Shown: positions 1 to 5,324 of the stretch, in pieces
How positions within the stretch are numbered: the stretch's first letter is position 1
How the letters are laid out: the number at the start of each line of letters is the position of its first letter
Assembly (NCBI GenBank): GCA_023443095.1
Contig: JAEZVV010000017.1
Coordinates: 1 to 20,966, forward strand
Reading direction: 5' to 3'
DNA from: Pseudomonadota bacterium
Lineage (GTDB): Bacteria > Pseudomonadota > Gammaproteobacteria > Burkholderiales > Burkholderiaceae_F
Length of the DNA stretch: 20,966 bases
The notes under the pieces: model-generated
What the model saw: only the letters and a program-made list of their open reading frames with translations
Databases searched by the model: none
Told to the model about the DNA's origin: nothing
Program-made: the position numbers and the translations under genes

Positions 1-510
1 CGCAATTTCCGGCGGGTGGCGGAGTACGCGGGCGGGGACTGGAAGCAGGTCAAGGGCGCGTGGAAGCAGGACGTGTTTGCGTATTACACGTCGATTGCCT
101 GCAACCACTGCGTGGAGCCGGCCTGCACCAAGGTGTGCCCGACCGGGGCGCACGCCAAGCGCAAGGAAGACGGCCTGGTGCTGATTGACCAGAAGAAGTG
201 CATTGGCTGCAAGCTGTGCGCGACGGCGTGTCCTTACGGGGCGCCGCAGTTCGACGAGAAGGCGGGCAAGATGAGCAAGTGCGACGCCTGCGTGGATCGT
301 CTGGCCGAGGGCAAGCTGCCGAGCTGCGTGGAGAGCTGTCCGCAGCGGGCGCTCGATTTCGGCGACATCAAGGAGCTGGAGAAGAAGTACGGCAAGAGTG
401 CGGCGATCGCGCCGCTGCCGTCGCCCGCGAAGACCAAGCCGGCGCTGATTGTGAAGGCGCCGCGCAAGGCCCGTCCGGTGGGCGACAAGAGCGGCACGGT
501 CTACGCGTAA
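1..510 (+). CDS. dmsB: DmsB-like 4Fe-4S electron-transfer subunit of a molybdopterin oxidoreductase (5' end missing)
   Basis: The reading frame is open from base 1 to a TAA at 508-510, so the start lies upstream. The ATG-like GTG at 16 is internal, because the codons before it (RNFRRV) continue the family sequence. Three ferredoxin-type cysteine clusters are visible: CNHCVEPACTKVCP, CIGCKLCATACP and a split cluster CDAC...CVESCP. The family normally binds four clusters, so the first is probably outside the window. By family knowledge it passes electrons between a quinol-oxidising membrane anchor and the molybdopterin catalytic subunit of DMSO reductase-like enzymes, on the periplasmic or membrane face. 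The C-terminal TKPALIVKAP segment resembles the usual DmsB tail. The gene is followed at once by a terminator, so no DmsC-type anchor gene lies downstream. The substrate (DMSO, TMAO or another) cannot be told from this subunit. Confidence 0.9.
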   Translation, partial: RNFRRVAEYAGGDWKQVKGAWKQDVFAYYTSIACNHCVEPACTKVCPTGAHAKRKEDGLVLIDQKKCIGCKLCATACPYGAPQFDEKAGKMSKCDACVDRLAEGKLPSCVESCPQRALDFGDIKELEKKYGKSAAIAPLPSPAKTKPALIVKAPRKARPVGDKSGTVYA

Positions 511-534
511 GCGTCGGCTGGCTTAGCTAGCGAA

Positions 535-566
535 GGGGCGTCGCCGCAGGGCGGCGCCCCTTTTTT
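535..566 (+). terminator. Intrinsic terminator after the dmsB-like gene
   Basis: An 11-bp stem pairs 535-545 with 550-560 (GGGGCGTCGCC with GGCGGCGCCCC, one G-T wobble). It has a 4-base loop and is followed directly by six T at 561-566. It lies 24 bases after the stop of the dmsB-like gene. The convergent ABC ATPase gene ends inside the T run (its stop complements 565-567). The U-tract favours termination of plus-strand transcripts; the minus-strand side has no comparable T run. Confidence 0.9.
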
Positions 567-1662
567 ACGCGTGTGTTTCGGCGGCGGGGAAGGTGATCAC
601 ATGGTCGGCGTCGAGCCGGATCCCGATCGCTTCGCCGATTGCATGGTCGTGGTGGCTGGGCACCAGGGCCAGCACTTCGCGGCCGCTTGCCAGCCGTAGC
701 GTGTAGAGGAAGTCGGCGCCGCGGAAGGCCTTGGCGACCACCTCGGCCTTCAGTTCGCTGGCGTCGTCGTGCACCACGTCGTCGGGGCGCAGCAGGACGT
801 CGACCGGGCAGCCGGTCTCGCATTCGGCGCAGCTCGGGCCGCACTGCGGCGGAACCTCGCCGACCAACCGGCCAAGTTCCATCTGCACGTGTTGGGAGTC
901 GACCACCTGCGCCGGCAGGAACACCCCCTGGCCGATGAAGTCCGCGACATAACGCGTCGCCGGACGGTGGTAGAGCTCGTAGGGCCGGTCCCATTGCTCG
1001 AGCCGGCCGGCGCGCATCACACCGACGCGGTCGGCCATCGAGAAAGCCTCTTGTTGGTCGTGCGTGACGAGGATGGCGCTGGTACCGCTCGCCTTGAGGA
1101 TGGCGCGCACCTCGGTGCTCAAGCGGCCGCGCAGTTCGACGTCGAGGCTGGAGAACGGTTCGTCCATCAGCAGCAGGGCAGGGCGGGGCGCCAGTGCGCG
1201 GGCCAGGGCCACGCGCTGCTGTTGGCCGCCCGAGAGTTCGTGCGGGAACTTGGTCGCGTGTTTGGCCAGGCCGACCAGGTCCAGCATCTCGGTGACGCGG
1301 GCCTCGCGTTCGCCGCGCTCGAGCGAGCGCAGGCCGAAGGCAACGTTGGCGGCGACCGAGAGATGCGGAAACAGCGCGTAGTCCTGGAACACCAGGCCGA
1401 CGCCGCGTTTCTCGGGCGGGGCGGTGAAGCCGTGGCCCGAGACGCTCACGCCGTCGATCACGATCTCGCCGCTGGTGACTGCCACGAAGCCCGCCACGGC
1501 CCGCAGCAGCGTGGTCTTGCCGCAGCCCGACTGGCCGACGATGGCGCCGATCTCGCCGCGCGCCAGTTCGAACGACAGGTCGGCGAGCACCGGGGCAGTT
1601 TGGCGCGGGTAGCGAACCGAGAGCTCGCGAACGGTGAGGATGGGCAAGGCGGCGGTGGTCAT
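565..1662 (-). CDS. fbpC: Ferric-iron ABC transporter ATP-binding protein (FbpC-like)
   Basis: This 365-residue ATPase energises uptake of Fe(III) from the periplasm by the family mechanism. The nucleotide-binding domain is complete: Walker A GQSGCGKTT (43-51), Q-loop Q93, signature LSGGQQQR (143-150), Walker B LLLMDE (163-168) and switch H201. A TOBE-like C-terminal domain follows, with LRPDDVVHDDAS near 291-302. The ATG at 1660-1662 fits the family N-terminus; I see no strong Shine-Dalgarno. The gene is divergent from the permease gene, and a Fur-box-like palindrome lies between them, which supports iron as substrate. Odd feature: four cysteines at 274, 278, 281 and 285 (C-X3-C-X2-C-X3-C) sit at the start of the TOBE region. 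Substrate assignment rests on the permease and operator; the ATPase alone could serve spermidine, thiamine or sulfate systems. Confidence 0.88.
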   Translation of the reverse strand: MTTAALPILTVRELSVRYPRQTAPVLADLSFELARGEIGAIVGQSGCGKTTLLRAVAGFVAVTSGEIVIDGVSVSGHGFTAPPEKRGVGLVFQDYALFPHLSVAANVAFGLRSLERGEREARVTEMLDLVGLAKHATKFPHELSGGQQQRVALARALAPRPALLLMDEPFSSLDVELRGRLSTEVRAILKASGTSAILVTHDQQEAFSMADRVGVMRAGRLEQWDRPYELYHRPATRYVADFIGQGVFLPAQVVDSQHVQMELGRLVGEVPPQCGPSCAECETGCPVDVLLRPDDVVHDDASELKAEVVAKAFRGADFLYTLRLASGREVLALVPSHHDHAIGEAIGIRLDADHVITFPAAETHA

Positions 1663-1680
1663 GGGCGGAGTTTATTCCAG

Positions 1681-1697
1681 ATGAGTATCATTCGCAT
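1681..1697. promoter_or_regulatory. Fur-box-like operator between divergent iron-transport genes
   Basis: The sequence ATGAGTATCATTCGCAT matches its own reverse complement at 12 of 17 positions. It differs from the idealised Fur palindrome ATGAGAATCATTCTCAT at only two. It lies in the 97-base gap between the divergent ATPase (start 1662) and permease (start 1760) genes, so one bound repressor could control both. By analogy with known Fur regulons, Fe(II)-loaded Fur would block transcription in iron-rich cells. No convincing -35/-10 pair was fixed by eye on either strand. Confidence 0.75.
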
Positions 1698-1759
1698 TTG
1701 GCGATCCGCCCGGCCACCTGCGCCAGCGCTGCGCCGAACCCACTTCCATCGAGTTCCGA

Positions 1760-3448
1760 TTGCCTGCTTTCCCCGTTTTTGCCCGCCGCGCCTTAGGGCC
1801 GAGCGAGCCTCTCCTGGGCACCGCAATCCTCGCCGTGCTGGCGGGACTGATCGTGGGTCTGCCCGTGGCCAGTGTGTTTGCCAGCTTCTTTTCGGCCGAC
1901 GCTACCCGCGAGACGATCCTTCACCTCGCCACCACCATCATTCCGCGTGCCGCACTGGAGACGGCTGGCTTGTCGGCGCTGGTGGTGATCGGCGTGGTGT
2001 TGCTGGGAGCGCCGGCGGCGTGGCTGGTCGCTGCCACCGACTTCCCCGGCCGCCGCTGGTTCGAGTGGGGCCTGCTGCTGCCGATGGCGATGCCGGCCTA
2101 TATCGTGGCCTACGCCTACACCGATTTCCTGCAGTTCTCCGGCCCCCTGCAGTCGGCGTTGCGTCAACACTTCCTGTGGAGCCGCGGCGATTATTGGTTC
2201 CCGGAAATCCGCTCGCTGCCGGGGGCGGCTTTCGTGTTCGCGGTGGTGCTCTACCCCTACGTCTACCTGCTGGCGCGCACCGCCTTCATGGCGCGTACCG
2301 CGTCGATGATGGACGCTGCGCGCGGCCTGGGCCTGTCGCCCTGGGCGGCGTGGTGGCGGGTCAACCTGCCGCTGGCGCGTCCGGCGATTGCGGCGGGCGC
2401 CTTGCTCGCGCTGATGGAGACCATCGCCGACTTCGGTGCGGCCCAGTATTTCGGCCTGCAGACTTTCACCACGTCGGTGTTGCGGGCCTGGTTCTCGCTC
2501 GGCGACCAGGTGGCGGCGAGCCAGCTCGCCGGCGTGTTGCTGCTCGTGGTCCTGGTGATCGTCGGCCTCGAGGCCCAGGCTCGCGGCCGGGCGCGCTTTT
2601 TCACGCCTACCGCCAGCCAGCGGCCGGCGCCGCGCGCTGTGCTGGAGCGCTGGCAGGGCTGGGGTGCGACCCTGGTGTGTTGCCTGCCCATCGTCCTCGG
2701 GTTCGTGGCGCCAGTCGCGCTGCTGGTGCGACTGCTGGTGCCTGCGTGGGACACGGTGCAGTGGGCCCGCTACGCCGGCTGGTTGACCAACACGGTGCTG
2801 ATCGCGGCGGCGGCTTCGGCGCTGGCCCTGCTGTTCGTGCTGCTGCTTGCGTATTCGCAGCGCATGGTCACGCGCGGCGCGGCCGGCTGGCTGGTCAGGC
2901 TCTCGGTGCGGGTGATGAGCCTCGGTTACGCGGTGCCAGGGGCAGTGATCGCCGTCGGCATCCTGGTGCCGCTGGCTCTGCTCGACCGTCAGGTCGATGC
3001 GTTCGCGCGCAGCCTGATCGGCAGCGGCACCGGTCTGCTGCTCACCGGCAGCGTGTTTGCCCTGCTCTACGGTTATCTGGTGCGTTATTTCGCGGTCGCC
3101 TACCAGCCGGTGGAAGCGGGACTGGCCCGCATCACGCCGGCGATGGACGCATCGGCGCGTTCGCTGGGCGCAAGCCCGGCCGAGGTGTTCCGCCGCGTCC
3201 ACCTGCCTATCCTGGCTCCATCGGTGCTGGCTGCCGCCCTGCTGGTGTTTGTCGACGTGATGAAGGAGCTACCCGCCACCTTGCTGCTGCGGCCTTTCAA
3301 CTTCGACACGCTGGCGGTGGTGGCCTACCAGTTTGCGGCCGACGAGCGCCTGGGCGAAGCGGCGGCGCCTTCGCTCACGATCGTGGCGGTCGGCGTCTTG
3401 CCGGTGATCCTGCTTTCGCGGGCGATCTCGCGCTCGAGCCGTCACTGA
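1760..3448 (+). CDS. fbpB: Ferric-iron ABC transporter permease, two fused permease domains (FbpB-like)
   Basis: The 562-residue inner-membrane protein carries two tandem binding-protein-dependent permease domains, as in FbpB/SfuB-type iron permeases, where one chain does the work of a dimer. Each half has an EAA loop, which docks to the ATPase: MMDAARGLGLSPWAAWWRV near 183-201 and MDASARSLGASPAEVFRRV near 461-479. Many hydrophobic membrane segments are evident, and PAYIVAYAYTDFLQFSGP (112-129) is typical of this family. The chosen start is TTG at 1760 (weak GAG upstream at 1751-1753). It gives an N-terminus leading straight into the first membrane helix; the exact start is uncertain. The gene is divergent from the ATPase gene across a Fur-like site. 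The cognate iron-binding protein (FbpA) is not in the window. Confidence 0.88.
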   Translation: MPAFPVFARRALGPSEPLLGTAILAVLAGLIVGLPVASVFASFFSADATRETILHLATTIIPRAALETAGLSALVVIGVVLLGAPAAWLVAATDFPGRRWFEWGLLLPMAMPAYIVAYAYTDFLQFSGPLQSALRQHFLWSRGDYWFPEIRSLPGAAFVFAVVLYPYVYLLARTAFMARTASMMDAARGLGLSPWAAWWRVNLPLARPAIAAGALLALMETIADFGAAQYFGLQTFTTSVLRAWFSLGDQVAASQLAGVLLLVVLVIVGLEAQARGRARFFTPTASQRPAPRAVLERWQGWGATLVCCLPIVLGFVAPVALLVRLLVPAWDTVQWARYAGWLTNTVLIAAAASALALLFVLLLAYSQRMVTRGAAGWLVRLSVRVMSLGYAVPGAVIAVGILVPLALLDRQVDAFARSLIGSGTGLLLTGSVFALLYGYLVRYFAVAYQPVEAGLARITPAMDASARSLGASPAEVFRRVHLPILAPSVLAAALLVFVDVMKELPATLLLRPFNFDTLAVVAYQFAADERLGEAAAPSLTIVAVGVLPVILLSRAISRSSRH

Positions 3449-3458
3449 TATCGTTGCG

Positions 3459-3485
3459 GCCAGCGCGGATCGCGCTTGGCTTATT
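3459..3485 (+). terminator. Possible weak terminator after the permease gene
   Basis: Bases 3459-3467 pair with 3471-3480 (GCCAGCGCG against CGCGCTTGGC, one bulged base, 3-base loop). A short T-rich run TTATT follows at 3481-3485. It lies 10 bases after the permease stop and just before the next gene. The U-tract is short, so termination may be partial. Confidence 0.4.
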
Positions 3486-3505
3486 CGACTTTCAGGACCG
3501 ATCTC

Positions 3506-4201
3506 ATGTCATTCACCTTCGCCCCGCCGCCGCAGGCCGTGGTCCCCGTCTGGAACAGCGACAACCTGTTCCCCGTGCACCGCATCTACTGCGTCGGCCG
3601 CAACTACGAGGATCACGCCAAGGAAATGGGCGCGACCGGGCGCGAGGCGCCGTTCTTCTTCTCCAAGCCGGCCGACGCCGTCTTCCCGGTGCCCGAGAGC
3701 AAGCAGGCGGTGATGGACTTCCCGGTCGCGACCGAGAACCTGCACCACGAGGTCGAGCTGGTGGTGGCCTTGGGCAAGGGCGGCCGCAACATCGCTGCGG
3801 CCGATGCGGCCGCGCACATCTGGGGTTATGCGGTCGGGCTCGACCTGACCCGCCGCGACCTCCAGGCCGAAGCCAAGAAAAACGGCCGGCCGTGGGACAC
3901 CGCCAAGGGTTTTGACCGTTCCGCCCCGATCACGCCGATCAAACCCGCCGGGATGGTGGCTCCGGTCGAAGGCGCCGAGATCTATCTCTACGTCAACAAC
4001 GTCAAGCGCCAGGTCGGCAAGGTGAACCAGATGATCTGGACCATCGCCGAGACCATCGAACACCTGTCGCGTTATTACGAGCTGCAGCCCGGCGACCTGA
4101 TCTTCACCGGCACCCCCGCCGGCGTCAGTGCCGTGGTCCGGGGCGACGAACTCGAGGGCGGCGTCACCGGAGTCGGCGTGCTCAAGCTCAAGCTGCGCTG
4201 A
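3506..4201 (+). CDS. Fumarylacetoacetate hydrolase-family protein, probably fumarylpyruvate hydrolase
   Basis: The 231-residue protein belongs to the FAH/FAHD1 family, which cleaves C-C bonds in beta-diketo acids with a divalent metal. Visible hallmarks are RNYEDHAKEMG (32-42), the likely metal ligands E82, E84 (HEVELVV) and D113 (GLDLTRRD), and the C-terminal GDLIFTGTPAGV (196-207). The ATG at 3506 was chosen because AGGA sits just upstream (3494-3497) and the protein then has a normal family length. An in-frame TTG at 3476 would add ten unconvincing residues. The next gene is a zeta-class GST isomerase, so the pair would isomerise and then hydrolyse maleylpyruvate (gentisate route) or maleylacetoacetate (homogentisate route). 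The short single-domain form fits fumarylpyruvate or acylpyruvate hydrolase better than the long fumarylacetoacetase. FAHD1-like oxaloacetate decarboxylase activity is an alternative. Confidence 0.88.
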   Translation: MSFTFAPPPQAVVPVWNSDNLFPVHRIYCVGRNYEDHAKEMGATGREAPFFFSKPADAVFPVPESKQAVMDFPVATENLHHEVELVVALGKGGRNIAAADAAAHIWGYAVGLDLTRRDLQAEAKKNGRPWDTAKGFDRSAPITPIKPAGMVAPVEGAEIYLYVNNVKRQVGKVNQMIWTIAETIEHLSRYYELQPGDLIFTGTPAGVSAVVRGDELEGGVTGVGVLKLKLR

Positions 4202-4214
4202 TTCATTCGATCTC

Positions 4215-4247
4215 CGGCGGCGGAGCGGGAGTCCGGCCGCCGCTTTT
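4215..4247 (+). terminator. Possible terminator or attenuator between the hydrolase and isomerase genes
   Basis: CGGCGGC at 4215-4221 pairs perfectly with GCCGCCG at 4236-4242. An inner GGA/TCC pairing is possible, and CTTTTC follows (T run 4244-4247). It sits in the 86-base gap between two genes that otherwise look co-transcribed, so it may only reduce read-through. Confidence 0.45.
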
Positions 4248-4287
4248 CTCCTCTGCCCAAGGGCGCCAAGCGAAGGCGGAACCGAAG

Positions 4288-4929
4288 ATGATCAAGCTGC
4301 ACAGCTATTTCCGCTCGTCCGCTTCGTTCCGGGTCCGCATCGCGCTGAACCTCAAGGGTCTGACCTACGAGACCGTGCCCGTCCATCTGGTGCGTGGCGG
4401 CGGCGAGCAGTTCGCGCCCGACTTCCGCACGCTCAATCCTGCCAGCCTGGTGCCGGTTCTCGAAGACGAAGCTCGCGTCCTGACGCAGTCGCTCGCGATC
4501 ATCGAATATCTAGAAGAGACCCATCCGCATCCGGTCTTGCTGCCGGGCGATGCCTTCGGGCGCGCGCAGGTGAGGGCGCTGGCGCTGACGATCGCCTGTG
4601 AGATCCACCCGCTCAACAATCTGCGGGTGCTGAAGTACCTGGGCCGGGAACTGGGCGCCAGTGAAGCCCAGAAAAACGCCTGGTACCGCCACTGGGTTGA
4701 ATCCGGCCTAGCCCAGCTCGACGCCATGCTGGCGCCGGTGGCGGGGCGCTACGCCTTTGGTGACGGCGTGACCCTGGCCGACGTGTTGATCGTGCCGCAG
4801 GTCTTCAATGCCCGGCGCTTCGATTGCCGGCTCGAACACGTGCCCCACGTGATGCGGGTATTCGAAGCTTGCATGGCCCTGCCCGCCTTTGTCGACGCCC
4901 AACCGGCGCGGCAGCCCGACGCCGAATAG
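4288..4929 (+). CDS. maiA: Maleylacetoacetate/maleylpyruvate isomerase (zeta-class glutathione transferase)
   Basis: The 213-residue cytosolic enzyme uses glutathione to turn the cis double bond of maleylacetoacetate or maleylpyruvate into the trans (fumaryl) form. The zeta-class signature is present as SSASFRVRIALNLKG (10-24), whose first serine/arginine residues activate glutathione. The glutathione-contact motifs LNPASLVPVL (49-58) and TQSLAIIEYLEE (66-77) follow. Length matches the family norm, and an all-helical C-terminal domain fills the rest. The ATG at 4288 is preceded by AAGGCGGA at 4273-4280, a slightly distant Shine-Dalgarno. It lies 86 bases after the FAH-family hydrolase, which would consume its product. 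Without the ring-cleaving dioxygenase nearby, gentisate and homogentisate routes cannot be separated, so the symbol is nominal. Confidence 0.88.
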   Translation: MIKLHSYFRSSASFRVRIALNLKGLTYETVPVHLVRGGGEQFAPDFRTLNPASLVPVLEDEARVLTQSLAIIEYLEETHPHPVLLPGDAFGRAQVRALALTIACEIHPLNNLRVLKYLGRELGASEAQKNAWYRHWVESGLAQLDAMLAPVAGRYAFGDGVTLADVLIVPQVFNARRFDCRLEHVPHVMRVFEACMALPAFVDAQPARQPDAE

Positions 4930-5324
4930 GCGGATTTGTTGTGAAAACAACAAAAAATTCGGCGAGTCAAGTGGATATAAGCCCATTTAGGGCATTAACC
5001 TAAAATAAGTAGGTAGGCTTTTCGGACGATTCTTAAATTTGTCCGAGCTGACGTCTGCCATGCGGGCGAGAAGTCGCTCCCTTCGGCAGGCAAGACTTGA
5101 ATACCGATTTTGATGAGCAGGGCCGCTCCTGGCGGACCTGCAGCGTAGGGCTGCGAATTTTCAGCACGCAGCCTTGGGCCGGGGGCCTACCAACCGCAGC
5201 CGCGCGCCAGGCCCCTACCGCCTCCGATTCCCTGTTGCCGACTGACTCCGTCACGGAGTCGGGCCGAGCTGCGTCTGTTGCGGACCGCGTCGGCCTCTTT
5301 TCCCGTGCCTTGTCCTTCCTTGCC
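4930..5324 (+). promoter_or_regulatory. 395-base leader/promoter region of the surface-protein operon
   Basis: The first ~110 bases are AT-rich, unlike the rest of the window, and probably hold the promoter. TATAAG (4976-4981) and TAAAAT (5001-5006) are possible -10 boxes, without clear -35 partners. Inverted repeats are dense here: an 8-bp perfect stem with a GAAA loop (4935-4954), TTTAGG/CCTAAA (4986-4991/4999-5004) and TCGGAC/GTCCGA (5022-5027/5041-5046). From about 5050 the region is GC-rich and foldable. One hairpin is 5117-5141 (GCAGG-CCGC arms, one mismatch). A near-perfect one is 5242-5262 (GACTCCG TCA CGGAGTC core). Two hairpins exclude each other: 5140-5144/5150-5154 and 5150-5155/5167-5172. 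No hairpin has a T run, and no known riboswitch consensus was recognised. Two tiny overlapping ORFs (5060-5113 and 5113-5148) are present but may be chance. Confidence 0.4.
4935..4954. repeat. Perfect inverted repeat with GAAA tetraloop after the isomerase gene
   Basis: TTTGTTGT (4935-4942) and ACAACAAA (4947-4954) are exact reverse complements around GAAA. The repeat starts 5 bases after the isomerase stop. On the plus strand it is followed by AAAATT rather than a T run, so it is not a standard terminator. It could be an operator for the operon downstream, or a weak 3' end structure. Confidence 0.55.

Noticed and set aside
769..3915. A 1048-codon plus-strand open frame
   Set aside because: It runs antisense through the ABC ATPase and out of frame through the permease and hydrolase genes, all of which have strong family matches. 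Its translation has no domain.
5097..5324. N-terminal extension of the giant protein from TTG at 5097
   Set aside because: The 76 added residues have no family character and would bury the signal peptide that begins at 5325. The open frame alone is weak evidence in such DNA. The lack of a ribosome site at 5325 is noted as a finding.
5040..5324. Cyclic-di-GMP or other known riboswitch in the leader
   Set aside because: I looked for the conserved bases of common classes (for example the GEMM core) and did not see them. Only generic hairpins are present.
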